From: Lasiosphaeris hirsuta
Lineage: Eukaryota > Ascomycota > Sordariomycetes > Sordariales > Lasiosphaeriaceae
Length of the DNA stretch: 64,000 bases
Assembly: GCA_030549175.1 (NCBI GenBank)
Contig: JAUKUA010000003.1
Location: forward strand, 2,728,001 to 2,792,000
Direction of reading: 5' to 3'
Shown here piece after piece: positions 1 through 13,607 of this stretch; position 1 is the stretch's first letter, and every line of letters begins with the position of its first letter. Made by a program: the position numbers and the translations under genes. The notes below the pieces were generated by a model. It did no database searches. It saw only the letters and a program-made list of their open reading frames with translations, and was not told the origin of the DNA.

Positions 1-3000
1 AGAGGCTCTAGCCTGGCGGGGATTAACAGGAGCGCCGGGAGACAGGCGGAGCAAGGAAGATGGCTGCTTCCACGATGCTACATTTCTCCTTGGGGTCAAG
101 GGGAACTCGTCCCAAAGCGAAGATGAAAAGCGAAAGAAATAGAAATGGTCACTAGCAAGTCGCCTCCCCCCCATGTCGACATCAACCCGGCGATCCAGAC
201 TGTCGGTCTCCCTAGTCCCGTTTGACACTCTCCAGCCAGCCAGTCTCTTGTCGGCGCTCGCAAACACGTCCAATCGACAGCGAGATATCTAGTGTAGCTG
301 GACGTTTCTGAGATCTGGACGGTCAATGCAGAGTTGGAAACCGTAGGCTCGCTGGGCTCTCCTGGGCACGCAGCGCAAAATCCTGGGTTTTGGGAACGAG
401 CGTGCATGCCTTGATTTCCCGCAATGGCCATTCAGCCCAGCTGGACCTGCCGTGGGCTTGCTTTTCCCGAAACCGCAGAGTTTCTTTTTGGGCGAGCAAC
501 CTGCTCCTTTGGTGGATCGTGCTTCACGGTGGTGGCTGCAAAAGGAAGAAGAGGGTGGTATTCGCTACGCGGACAACAATGGGGGTGGGTGAGTGGCCTG
601 TCACCTAGCTGTCGTTATTGTTTGAGATCTGCCCTGGGGGGTTCAAGCGGGATCAAGCTTCAAACCCACTGCTGCCCCCTCAAGAACCCAGCTAGCCGGT
701 CTGTGCTGATCCCTTGCGGGTGGCTTCAGCGTGATCCAGTAACTTGGGAACCCGACCGGCTAAATGCAGCTTCAGGGGTACAACGGCGCTTAGCGCTGTG
801 TAGCTTTCCAAACGGTTGCACGCGCAGGGTTGGGTCGAATCCATTCAAGGCCCTCCAGTGAGTTCGTGGTACTTCAGGTACATGGACACATCCCCTACAT
901 CCCCCTACGTGCCCGGGATACATACATTCGTATCAACGGGGCTGGCTGCACACCACCTGCTGCACCCACTCTCCGCCTGTACTGTGGCGCGGATGTATGT
1001 ACCGCAGGGCATCCGTATGTACATCACTCGCGACGACCAGCATCGCCCCGTGCCGGTGTCGCTCGACTTCGTCGGGTTCCGCATGGTAACTTGACGTTGC
1101 ATCCAGCAATCAAAGGGACATGCGAACAAGCCAGGCTATCAAAAACCCGAGATACATTTCATGCTGCTTGCTCCTTCCACGGTGACTGTGAGTAATGGGC
1201 AGGTAATAGGGCGTCGGGTAGCAAGCACCATGCGCGTCTCATTTGCAGTCTAGCAACAAAAAACAAACGGAAAGCATTGGGCCATATCGAGTTTCGCAAA
1301 ACAAAAATCATCTAAACTGCAATTCGACCAAGAGACAGCCACCACCACACTCGAGATTTTCTCCGAGCCTCCCGGCGCCAAGTTCTAATCCCCGAGCCCC
1401 CATCGCTACCTATGTAGAGCTTTCCAAGCTCCCCCAAACACTCTCTCTAGCGCGTATACACACATCCTATCTAAAGTTGCGCCCATTATTCTCGCGGCAG
1501 TGGAGGCGTGCTGGCCAGGATTAAGCTTATCGGTACAAGTGTAGTGTGCGGAATATGGGGTGCTCCGTAATTGTTGCGCTCGTCAACGCTGGCCCATTGC
1601 GTAGCTGACAGGGAAGTCGCGATCTCCCCGTAGGTTCTGTGGCTCTCCTTCCCCTCCCCCCACCTCCATGCCATCTATCATGCCCCGCCTCCATTGGGAC
1701 GCACTGCGCTGCCGCGCGAACTTGCCCGGTTGCCCATTGCCAATCTTGACATGCTTTCATCTTCGCGTGCTCGTCAGGTCGCAGAGCAACAGCACAACGA
1801 CATCGTCGCAATCTCGCTTTGCCCTGCTGCCTTCCAATAATAATACGTCGTTGCAGCAGTCCGCATGGTGCTCCCACACAGAGCCCCCGCGACCGAGGAC
1901 CAAGCAACATGAGATACCGCCCAGCAAACGGTCACCTGGACGCCGCAGAGCCCTCGCCAAGCAGCGCGAAGCCAAGAAGCCCAAGCGCGAGAACGCCAGA
2001 GCAGGGTACAGAAAACAACATCCTTGCTGTCCGTTTGTTGTGGCCCGTTCTCAGCGATCAAGAGCTCACAGGGCTCCCCCACGATGCCGGCGACCCTGAA
2101 CTGAGACTGCCAGATCGTGGCCGCCGTCGAAAACATCCAATACACCATCTCAGCAACCCTCCGTCTCGACCGTATCAAGCGTATCGAACGGTGGGTCGTG
2201 AGTAAGCACTGGTCTGATCACGTCTTCCTGAGCCCATTAGGACTCTGATATCTCGGCGCTGATATATTTGCTGCCGGCCCTTGCGCATGGTAGGTGCATG
2301 ATCTTCCCGCGGAAGCTCGCGGCATCCTATTCGTACGCGGCAGCAGCAAGCAAAGCAGCAAGCACCAACAGATGTGTTCCGGTTTGCTGCGTGCCGTTTC
2401 CTCGCTGCCGTGGGCTTAACTTGATACAAAATAGCAGCAGCATGCCGACCTCAGCGAATAGTCGACCCACACGTTGCGGTCTCCCCCTCAATGGGTCGGC
2501 CCTCCGTTTCCTGTTGGCACTTTGCAGTTGCAGAACTGACCTGTTTTGGGAATGCAACGGTGCAGAGCGATCTACACGGGCACGGGAGGATCCCGCACAG
2601 AGAGCAAGTCCGGAAAGGGTTATGATCGCTGCTCCGACGGCCAAGGCGCCAAGGCCTGACAGCTGGCAGCGCCGCGGCGTGCTCGCTCGCCGAGACCTTC
2701 CTGGTGATCGGAGCCCCGGGGATCAACCGCTGCTGGGCATCACTGGCAGCCGGCACCACCGGGGAGAGGGTTGTTTCGTGTGTGCCAACGGCTCGGGCAC
2801 CATCCTCCTCCACGATGTGGCTAAAGCCCGAATCGGCGACCTGGGCCCCAGAAAGAGGAGCGATCCGCCGCCAGAAGCCTTAGCGTTGACGCAAAAAACC
2901 GTTGTCACACAGCGCTGGGTCAGAGGCGTCCAATAGCCCGGGGCAGATCTTCACCGTGGCGCTCAATGCCTGCTAGCCCCCTTTTGCCTGCACACCATGA

Positions 3001-4794
3001 GCCATTTAACCCTTCCAGGACAAATCTAGCGAAGGCCTTCAGCTGAGGCTTGGACGCCCCAATTCCCCAAACCGGAACTGTGGAGCGACACCCCAGCTCC
3101 CGCAATCATCGCCTACTCCAGCGTCCTGACGCACACTCGCACTGCTGAAAGCGCTCTGTAGGGGATGGCTTTTGCCCTGAAGGGGTTCGAAGAACGCCGA
3201 AAGGGTACCAGGTATCCGTACCGTTCGACAACACGGCGCTGCTTGCCCTTGGCAATTTCTGCTTTGGCACCGCGTCGCAACCCTTCTGCCGCAAGTCGAC
3301 AGGCCATCAAGATGAGGTGATGACAGCCTTGGACCTGGAGAAGGTAACCTTTGAACGACGGCCCCTGGTTGAGTCCATGGCATGCACTAGGTGACGGGGG
3401 ATGTGCAGGAGTGCTGGAAGGAAACAAAATCCTTTGCCATGAGCACCAAATGTCACCCAGCTCTCGAAATAGAATGTCGAATACGACACTTGATGTGACG
3501 ATGACCTTTAGGTCTGGAGGTGAGGCGCTGAATCAACAACCACGTTTAGGTCAGGACTGTGATGCCTACTACAGCATGTATGATGCCTCACCAGGACTGC
3601 ATTGGGCACTGAGACGTGACAGGTCGATGGCGCAGATTCGATTCCCTTTCCCACGATCTCAGTGGCAGCATCATTCGGACCACCTAACCCATAACACACA
3701 GATAATACTCCGTAGCAGGCTCGGGTATCCATCCGCCAGCATCAGGGAACCAGGCTAGGCCATGGCATGTCTGACTTGCTCAGGGCCAACGGTCGGGACT
3801 CCAACCATCGCCCAGTGTCCATCGACCCATCGTCAGCGTGTTGAGACTCGCGACCGCCGCGGTTCCGTCAAGCCTTTGGGAGACCGCGATCCCCACCGGA
3901 AAGAGTGCCGCAAATTTGTTGGTTGCGCCATGATTCCGCCGCTAATTCCGCCATCCCCAGTCCGTTGGCCATCCTCCCAATCTATTGGACCCGTGTCAAA
4001 CATTCTGACCCCTGTCCAGCTCAAAACCCCCAGAGCCGCGTCGACAGAGTGCAGGCTTTGCATTCGTCTGTCGGTCGTCTGTCGGTTGCTCCCACCCGTT
4101 CCCGCTTTGCGCTTTGCGCGTCTGATATGCCATCTGGGCTATGGCACCGCTTGGGCAGAGAGGATCTGAGGTCTCAGACTGCCAGCCAGGTCTCGTCCGA
4201 TGCATGCGCCAGAGCCAAGCTGGACGCCCCCGCCCATCTTCAAAAAGTTCCAATCCCGACCTCCCAGGCGCCGTCCCGAACGCCCGCGTGTGCAACTTGG
4301 ACCTCGACCAGAAGCCCACTCACTCACTACCTTTGATATTTTTTGCGCCTCGAGATGGCGACCGTTGAAGACGCCAGACACATTAGCCACCTGGGCTCCC
4401 CATTGGCTTGTATACGAGCCCCCCTACGATTTACACCGTTCCATAGTGTACAGAGTAACAGGTTTCCCTCTTCTAGCTAGACATACTACGTAGGCGCCGC
4501 CCACCTCCTCCGAGACACTGGAGCGGATACGTTCTCCTTCAACGGTCGGTTGTTGTCCTCCGAGTTGGGCTGCGGTGCGGTGGGGAGTGCGAGGCTGGCC
4601 TCTGAGCTGAGACACCCCCGGCTCCTAGCCACCTATTTCTTCGGCCCATTGAGGAAGTACCTCCTCAAAGAGTGGCAGCTGAGACAGGGCGGCAGCTGAG
4701 ATGGCGTTGGTTGTTGGTTTACAAGCACATTGATCATACATACACACTACGGTACACCATTCTGGACCACAGGCCCAGCACTTGACCAGACGTG

Positions 4795-4796
<2 letters not shown>

Positions 4797-4824
<28 letters not shown>
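4797..4824. repeat. (GT)14 microsatellite
   Basis: Uninterrupted GT dinucleotide run of about 14 units in non-coding DNA. Likely length-polymorphic. The CA reading on the opposite strand creates the His/Thr-rich stretch of a spurious open frame. Confidence 0.95.
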
Positions 4825-4827
<3 letters not shown>

Positions 4828-5679
4828 TATTGGGGATAAAAGCAATTGATAGGGATTCAAAGTTCCTCGGTGTGTTAGTCGCTATAGTGTATGCTGGGAA
4901 AACATTGACGTGGCTCGCCTCGTGCATTTCACAATGGGCTGGCCCGCAGTTTAGGACTGAAGAGACGTGTGTCCTACTTTGCCCTTTCTTGCCATTTGCT
5001 AATCAGACGATCAGAGATGGGACTGCGGCCTGCATCAGGGACAGCTGCGGTCTCACAGCTGCATGTTGGTCTTGTTGTTTGGTCTCTCCAAAGCCCCCTC
5101 TCCCTTCGCCTAACTATTCTTCCCTCACCCAGTGGCAAATGGATGTGGAGGCCCTCCTGGCTGCGGGTTTCCCCCCCTGACTGGCCGTGAAGCCTCTCCC
5201 GGCGTGTCGCCACCTGCCCCTCGAGTGGTCGAGGTCTGAAAGTGAGACATTGGGACAATGCGCATCTGCACGAGCCGTTGATAAGAGGTGAAGAGGGTGG
5301 GGAGCGAGAATATAAACGGGGGTTTACTCCTCCTCCACGCCTTGCCGCTGCTTGTCTTCGCTTTTGGGCACACCGATCCCGATAGGGTCTTAGGCGCCGC
5401 ACGCAGCCCAGGCCGCGGGTTGGGGGAGAGAGGGAGGAAGAGGCAAGACTAGACATGTTTGCTGTTTTGTTGTGAGCACGTAACACGTGGAGCTGCGTCA
5501 AGGTCTCTCTGCACGAGATCGAATAGGAGTCTCCGAGAGAGATGGACGATGAGATTACGATGTTCGACCATGAAGGACATTTATCCCCTGGTCATGGGCA
5601 GTCATGAATCCCACATATCAGTGTGGTTGGTAAGTGACAGGCAAAACGACTTGCAAGCGTGTAATCGACAATCCTCCTT

Positions 5680-5696
5680 CCCCCCCCCCCCCCCCC
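5680..5696. repeat. C17 homopolymer
   Basis: Seventeen consecutive C residues inside a longer pyrimidine tract in non-coding DNA. The exact length may be affected by sequencing error. Confidence 0.9.
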
Positions 5697-6991
5697 TCTC
5701 CTCTTTCCTGTCCTTCCCTTTCGTTTGGCGACTCGAACCCCGAATCTGACTACCGGCTGGCTGGCCGGTTGGGGATAGCCAGGTCATGGCGGCAGACGGG
5801 GGATGCAGATTCGATCGGAAGGCTGGCGTATGTGCGCAGTACGCACATCACACATACTGGACTTTGGCTATTCTACGCATGGACGGTAGTGCCGGGGGTA
5901 TTTTTTCTTCTTGTCTAACACACCATTGCCCAAGAAGGGCACACACGCACAGCCGGCTTCTTGGGGCCAACCGCTCTCCTCCCGTCCCCCCTCTTCCCAT
6001 CCCATCTGGACCTTTTTGCTATTCTGGTTCGCCTTTGGCCTTGCTTCTGCTGCACTTCCTCCCTCCGTCTCCCGGTTCCCCCTCACTCGGCCGGCGGCCG
6101 GTTCCTACTCGCTGCGCAACCCGCTGTTCTTGGCCATGACTCTGCATGAATCGTCGACGTGGATCATGGTACCAGCACCGGCACCGGGCAGCTAGCCCCG
6201 TAATAGGAGGAGGGGACACTAAGTGCTGGTTTACCGGCGAACATCACTAGCATCGTACGACATGGTGGTCAAACAGACGGGTCAACGGACGTGGCGCTCG
6301 GAAATAAACGTTGCTCGCGATCCCAATATTTGCTATAAGCCTTCGCCGGAGTTGCTAGTTGGCTGCCTCCTATTTGCCAACGTTAAGATGAACGGGAGAC
6401 ACCATCATCACCGGATATAGTGGATACATTCAATTAAACATGCAAGTAGCAAGCAAATATGCAACGTAGCTAGCTGAATTCGTATGCATCGAAAAAGGAA
6501 CATGGCGTGTTTTACTTGCTCTGTCATGTCGCGACGAGAGCTTCGTGTAGATACCGGCATCTTGATGTTTTGGAGAGGTGGAGAGGTCGATCCTATCCTT
6601 CGTCCTCTCGGATCAACTCTCACGATCGTTTGCAAATGCCATACTTTCTTTCACCTTGTCTTGTGGGAGACCGCCTTATAACGGCGAAAGGCTGTGGGAA
6701 ACCTAGGCATGTCTCAGCAAAGGGGGGTCCTGTCTCAGCTATCTCAAGAGCAGAAGATGGTCAGGAGAAACATTCTCATCACGCAACTTTCCTCCTGCTT
6801 GGCCAAAAAGAAAGGTAATCCCCCGGATCAACTGGGGGCGGTGGGGAGGGGAGAGGGGGAAGACAAGGACCAGGTAGGAGAAGGGACAGAATGGCGGGAG
6901 AGAGAGAGCCGGCTGCTTTGCGCTGTGACACTCGTCTCTCGCTCACCAACCACCCGACCACCCACACGGGCTAGAGAAGCATGGTGTTTTC

Positions 6992-7004
6992 GGGGGGGGG
7001 GGGG
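6992..7004. repeat. G13 homopolymer
   Basis: Thirteen consecutive G residues in non-coding DNA, about 1.3 kb from the C17 run. It could form a G-rich secondary structure, but it is a single run rather than a canonical quadruplex array. Confidence 0.9.
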
Positions 7005-8562
7005 CGGTGAAGATCTAGGCTCGAGGGTGGCAATGGGCAAACACTCACAAAGAAGGGACTGAAACGAGAAGGGATTGAAACGAGACGAGGATGAATTCGA
7101 AAATGCCCGCCCTCTTTCCCTTCACCCCCCACGGTAAAGGCACATCTATCATGCTCTGGGTCTGACAAACAAGAGTCAATTACTACTAGTGTCAGGTAAG
7201 CAGGTCCCATACACAGTGGCAGTGACAAAAACTTCCCTCCCTGTTGCTGGTGGAAGCCGGCGGCGGTACTGACCAAAACTGCATAGAAAAAAGGCAACCG
7301 TTCCCTGGGAAGTGGAATCGCATTTGCCTGTATTCCAGCCCAGGCCAAATAGAAAGACCCCGGAATAAGCTACGTGTCTCTGTCACGTTTCTCGAGGGCA
7401 ACAAGGGGTGGTTGGCAAATGTTGATATTCCCCGAACACCTTCTTCACCTTCCCCTTGCCCCTTATCCGTGAACATCACATCACCCCAACGCAGCCAAAC
7501 ACAAACAGCAGTATGACAGTGATACCTCAGCAAGTTCGTTTTGGACCTAATCTGTACTGCTTGCTGAAGCTAATAATTGCGTGCAGTGCATTCTCATTTA
7601 TCCTCTAGCAGTCGTAAAGCTCCTGGAGCAACCAGGTTATCATGTACATACCACACGCTGGGGCTCTCTCAGCACCCATACTTTCTTTGTCACACCAGTT
7701 TCCCAAAGGCTTCTCCCGTTAACCGGCTGCCATGGTCTGACGGTTTATGATGGAGACCGCATGTGCCTCGTTTCGAAAGCAAGATACAAAACTAGATGAC
7801 TTAACAAATATAGTCGTCATCAGCCCTCCAAGCCCAACACGTTTCCGACGAGTTCTACCCGGCTTGGATACATATATCCATATATCCATCCCTTTACACC
7901 TGCTGCTCCAAAAAAAGAAAAAAAGAAAAAAAAACCCCCCAGTGCAGCATACTGTCATGAATCCCATCATCCGTCCCTTCCCATCCCATGATCTTGAAAC
8001 ATGCCCTATTCGCCTAGCCCCTGGTATCTCGTCCCTGGTATCCCATCATCAAATTACCCACGGTGAACTGGATTGACGAAATAACCGCGCCGGGTTCGTT
8101 CAATCGGTGCCATCCAGTCGTTCCATAAACCCATGCCAATCGTCGTGAGAAAACTACATCACGGATAAAGCGAGGTAAGGAACCATTCATTGTTGCAGTT
8201 GCAGTTGGCCACGCCGGGCCCGTGATATCTTGCAGAATTCCAATCCACGCAAAACAAACACAAATAGCAGGCCTGGTACCATAAGTTAGCCCTCTCCCAC
8301 ATACCGGGAAGATGGGTAACAAAATGAAGAGGCCTCCAAACCAATAGGTGAATAACCCGAGTGCTGGCCCAAAACCCAGCCGAAAAAGAAACCACTGACC
8401 CGGGTTCGTAGCTCGCGCACGAAACCTCTGTGTTTTATGTCTTTTTATCGTCATAAAGGTAAGAAATAAAACCTCGCTGCCGTCATGATTGGAGTAGAAT
8501 AACCCCCCCCCAAAAAAAAAATTGTTCTATCATTGCCCGCTCCCACCGTTCACGTCACGTCA

Positions 8563-11500
8563 TCATAGATAAATATCACCCCCCTCACCCGCGACCCACC
8601 GCCTCCAGGCCTCTTCAAAGGCATCTTCTAGATCCCTCACCCATCTCCGGGTATCAAAGAGTGCGCAGGTCCACTTGCTCCTCCACAGTAACTTCCGCAG
8701 ATCTGCCAGGCGCCCTGACCCCTCGCCGTAGCCCCTCGAGGTATCATACCTCAAGCTAGTCGCAAGCCTGACGGCAAACTCCTCGTACTCAGCGTCGTCA
8801 GCGGCAATCAGCTCCTCGGCTGCTTGGTCACCCTCGGCATTCTTTGGGAGTGCGCCCTTGAGTATTGAGGCAGCCATGCGCGAGCACATTTTGTACTCGT
8901 ACCGGGGCAGAGTCAGGAGCGGAGTGCTCGACCACAGGATATCGGCTGCTGTCGTATGCGCGTTACACTCAGGTGTGTCAAGAAACAAGTCACATACTCG
9001 CGCGCGCGATATGTGTTGTTGCTTGGGAGCCACGTCAGTGAAGACAATCCGGTTTGCCACGCCTTCACCCGCCCACAGCTTCGCCGTTCTTCGCAGGTGG
9101 GTTTCGCCTAGCTCGGGGAATCGGAGCAGCCAGAGGACGGTATTGGGGACGGCGGCTAGAATCCGTAGCCATGTTCGGAATGTAGTTGGGTCGATCTACG
9201 GGCACTCGTTAGCACAAGTTATAGATGGCATGCGCCGCACGGCATTGAACATACCTTGTACAGCTGGTTGAAGTTTCCCAGAATGATAACGTCGTCGCGA
9301 AGATTGGGGAACAGCTCCTTTCGCATCTTCCAACGTCGCTGTTGCTCTACCTCCCATGTCATACCTCGTTCGTTGGATCCGTCGGCAGACTGTGCATGGT
9401 CGCAGCAGAAAAACGTGTCGCGGCAAAAGATGATGTTCTCAGAGTACACCCAGCCATCCGTTTCGGCGTCCACCTCATCTTGGAACACATCCTGCAAGGT
9501 CAAGTTACTACGATGAGGCCGCAGAGTTGACGGTGGGATTGCGGTGGCGTCGGCCAATAGATAGTCGCACCACTCGGCCCCGAGCGTGCCGGCGAAGCCC
9601 ATAAAAGACATCTGGATTGGCGCCGGACGTGCTGCGAAGATCTCGTTGCGGGCGCCCCGAGTGTAGCCGTTCAGGTTTACCAGTATGTGAATGCCATCCT
9701 TGGTGATCTGATCCACCAACCGGTCGGAGGTCCAGGTGCTCACATCCCGAAAGACTGGAGCTTCTTGCTCAATCTGTTGTCTGTGGATGGACTTGTCGCT
9801 GGCTGTTGTCGCGTAGCAAAATGCCTTTACTCGCGCTTGGTCGTGGAATCCGAAGACGGATTGCATCCTGATACTGTTAGCCGTACTCCTTGTGGATACC
9901 TGTTGCTCAAATAAAACTTACAGGTGTGCTAGGGGGTGGTTGTTGAAGTCCGAGGAGACATAGCCGACGTGAAGATGAGGTCTGGGCGGGTCTGGAGGCT
10001 CGTATACCGTCGCTGGTACCCAAGGTGATCGGAGTGTCGAGCAGGAGATGCGCAGCGCATTACGTTGCGAAATCATACGAATATCCTTTGCTGTCAAGGG
10101 GCAGGTAAATGTGTGGAAGGGCAGAACCGTCGGCGCAGATGGGATCGAGAGACTGGTTGGCGGTCGTGGTCGGTGATACCCAGCGGTAGATCGGATACCC
10201 TTGACATGCTTGTCCTGGTACCAGCAACGCATAGCAGCTCTCGTCGAGCGCTCAACCAGGCGAATAATGCGGGTCCCCTCCCACGGCTCCCCAGACCACT
10301 TCCGAAGTTCCGTACCCACGTCTAGTGAACGGTCAGTTAGGCCAGAGCCCGCGCCCCTGAGCTGCGAAACAAGGTGTGAAATCGTCTGTTCTTGCAAAGC
10401 ACCAGATCCCCAAGACGATGATTCCTTCAGCTGCCGACCAACTATGTCGACAACCCTCTTCATGAGTCCCCCGCCCTGGCCCTGTGTTTTCACGTCCCGA
10501 AGCATGCCTTCCCCGTCGACGTGCCACCGGTCGTACACACCACCTGATAAAAGAACACCGCCGCGACCTCGCCAATCACAGACAGAGCTGAGTGCCGTCG
10601 ACAGACCACAAACAGCTTCGGCGAAGTCGGGGTTGGACGTCACGGCCCGCTTATAATAGTAAATAGCGTCACTAATACGCCCCCTATCCTTGACCGCATT
10701 CGCCAGGTTTGTTAGTGCAATGTCGAATGACCCATCGCATGCCACCGCCTTTTCGTACATTTGAATAGCTAGGTCGAGTTGCCCGATGTCCTTCAGAAGA
10801 CTGCCCAAGTTAGTGTGGAGATGCACATGCTTCTGGTCAAGTGAAAGACCGTATCTGTAGTATGCTAACGCAAGAGCGAGACCACTGCCCGGGACGATTC
10901 CAGGGATGGTTGTCGGGGTAGTCTCTGGAATCGACACTTGCTGCGAAGAGGATTGCTGCACACTCGCGAGAAGAATCCCCACGTTGTTGGCGGTCGACGG
11001 GCTCTCTTGGAGGGATAGAGATAAATAGTAAAGAGCTAGGATGTCTCCAACTCCCGATGCCTGCCGTATCAAACCCATACTTGGCCCACCGTTTGACATG
11101 GAATCCTGAAAAATCTTTGCCAGAGAGAGCAAGGAGTTGCTCGTTGTGGAGATTGCCGACCTTCGGTGGCTTCCTTCTGGGACATGCTGAAGTCCAGGCA
11201 GTTGGCCGTGGCTGGGAGCAAAAACTAGGTGTGCGGTATTCTTTGCCCTGTCGGGCGGCAAAAGCAGGGGCATGGCAAGATTCCGTTGAACCACGTTCTG
11301 GGAAAGTCCCAAATGCGAGTCCCTGGGAGCCAGCACGCTCTGTATTCTCCAAATGAGAGACTGGACTCCCTGTATTTCCCGCCCTGCGCTGATCAAAACG
11401 GCCTCCTCAAAAGCTTCAGATGCACGATCAATGTCCTTCAAGGCATACATCATATTGCCCTTCGCATGAATCAGGAGAATCATTCGCCCGTTCTCGCTCC

Positions 11501-13607
11501 CGGGGATCGCGTAGCCGCTGGAGCCGTAACCGGGTTGTTTGCTGTTGCTCTGGCCGGCACCGGGAAAGGACCGTCCAGGAATTTCAACCCCATCTGTATC
11601 CGGGGCCACGGTGTCAGGGCTCGAGGCCCGTACTGTTGGCGTTGTCGTCGGGGTCGAGTCTGAATCGCTGGCGGCTTCGCTGGTATGGTCGCGAACTCCC
11701 GCTGAGGACCCTGGCAACCTCAGGGCACGTTGCACAAAGTCGATTGTGTTCACTGCCTCCTGGCTCCTGTGGTTCGAGCACAAGAGACCCACCAGATGTT
11801 CCACTGCTTCCAAGTAGCTCGGTCTTAGTTTGACTGCCTGTACCCAGTGCTGCTCAGCCTCCTCCTGTCTGTTCAGGCAGTACAACGTCGCAGCAATGTT
11901 CGAAATTGCCTCCACGTGGCTGGTCGCGGAAGAGTCAGCATCCACTATACTTCGAGGCAAAGGTTGCCGTGATACCCACCTGTCGTCGAGATTCACAATT
12001 CGTTTAAACCATTCAAGCGCTTGCTCGTAGTGCTCAAGGCCGTAATGAAGGCAACCGCCGAGCAGCATCCCATCCACCCATTTCCAGCCGCTCTGTTCAC
12101 ACAAAGTGGAGAGCATTTCCAAGGATGCTTTTGCATTCAATAGGGGTGATCCTATCTCGTGGTATCCACGGTTGAGCTTGTTGTATGGGCTTATCTGCAG
12201 ACTTGAGTTCCCAATAACCTCTGCTGATATGGTAGGGTTTCCAACGGCCCGGTCATGGGCATTCTCCAACGACACACCATAAAAATCGGTTGGGCGGCTA
12301 CCGAAACCGGCTGCTCTGGAATTTGCCTCCTTTTGGGCGAGATGCTGTGAGTAGCTGGCTGTTGCCTCCACATATGTGGGCGGCCGGCTCTTAACTGGGC
12401 TTGAAATTGTGGCAAGTGTCTTCGGAGGTTTGGGATATACAACCATTTTGTTTGATGGTCTCGAACCAGATGCACTTCTTCCGTGATGGGCTTTCTTAGA
12501 GTGGCCAAGGTAAACAAGAAGATCATTGTAAGTCTTGTGAGCGTGTTGCAGCGCCCGCTCCTTGAACCGAGCTGGCGAAGGAGGCTCTCCATTGGCGCTT
12601 TTGCTGATAGACCCAGAGCCGGAATTTAGCGACAGCGCTTGCAGTCTATGAAGGGGGGCTTGATACGCCGAGTGATTGTGGCCGTACCGGGCAAAGCCAT
12701 CGTCAAGCGGACGACTTGGTAATGGCGATCTGAATGGGTGGGCTTGGCCCAGCCCCGCACCGTTCGGAAGGCCGTGGTGTATCGTGTGCTGGGTAGGCAT
12801 GAAGGCACTGTCGACAACAGCATTCTGGGGGCTATATCCGTTTGCAAGCGGAACAGCGCTCCGATAGTCATTGAGCCCTACTTCTCTCCACGTTCCCGGT
12901 TGAGGGTATCCCGCAGGACTATAAACCGCTGGGGTCAATGGCTGTTGGTAGCCTTGGCCCATCATAGAGTGAAGACCGGGCATGGCTTGGTAGTTCTGCT
13001 GAGGCATCATGTGAAGGAGAGGCGTCCCATCAACCGTACCAGGGCGGTCCATCAATATGTTTGAAGGTCCGATCCCCCAGCCCGCCGGTGTCGCTGGGGG
13101 AGTATTTAGAGCATCCACCGAGTGATCCAGCTTCGATATTTGCCCCGTCGCCGAGTAGGGCCAAGATCCGGTGTGGAAAGCACGTTGGTGAGTGCTCGCA
13201 ACGGAGCCAGAGACCCTGCGTACCACGGCGGTAGGGTAGATATCAGATGAGGCCGGGAGAATCATTTGTTTCAGCGGCGGAGGGCCAGAGACCAGATGCG
13301 ACCCATCATAGCCATTGTCAATGGTTCCACTCGGTGTTTTACGTCGTAGAGAGTGCTCCGCGCCATACTCATGCGCATTCGGGTGAGTACGCGTGAAGGT
13401 GGTGGTGATGCGGTGCAGAGAGGGGGGTTGGTTGGCGGTGCGGATGGCAAATGTGCGCGGCGTCGAGCCGGTGCCGTAGGACGATGGGGAAGGTCGCGAG
13501 TTGCGCTGGTAGTGGAACGTGTAGTCAGGCTTCCCATGGGAGGGAAGAGGCCCGAGGGAGTCGTGGGGCGCCTGCACCATTTGGTGCGCTTGAATTAGGG
13601 GTAACAT
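8563..13607 (-). CDS. O-GlcNAc transferase-like TPR glycosyltransferase (GT41)
   Basis: Three exons: 13607-9922, 9867-9255, 9195-8563. Introns of 54 and 59 nt have GT..AG ends and the joined frame gives 1643 aa. The first in-frame ATG (13607) is taken as start; the frame is open to 13736 but only with TTG. Residues 1-490 are low complexity, rich in Pro, Ser, Tyr and Gln. TPR-like helices follow (about 495-595, 715-755, 850-990), then the split GT41 catalytic domain. Human OGT active-site landmarks are recognisable: SSDFNNHP with its His, FNQLYKID with its Lys, NAHTTAADILW with its His. The family transfers GlcNAc from UDP-GlcNAc to Ser/Thr of nuclear and cytosolic proteins; fungal members are little studied and their donor is unproven. 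The splice sites restore LAHLMQSVFGFHD across intron 1 and NQLYKIDPTTFRTW across intron 2, which supports the model. Confidence 0.9.

Larger units (their letters stand above)
1..8562. other. gene-poor spacer, no supportable gene
   Basis: No open frame on either strand resembles a known protein or joins through plausible introns into one. The longest frames are biased in composition and overlap each other in several phases, as expected by chance in GC-rich DNA. The stretch holds pyrimidine-rich tracts, a (GT)14 microsatellite, a C17 and a G13 run, an A-rich stretch near 7911-7934, and C9 followed directly by A10 at 8503-8521, just beyond the stop of the OGT-like gene. It probably contains the 3' UTR of that gene and regulatory or non-coding RNA sequence of a gene off the left edge. 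That is inference. Confidence 0.6.

Noticed and set aside
4974..5501. 175-codon minus-strand frame
   Set aside because: Arg/Ser/Pro-rich with no domain and competing frames on the other strand.
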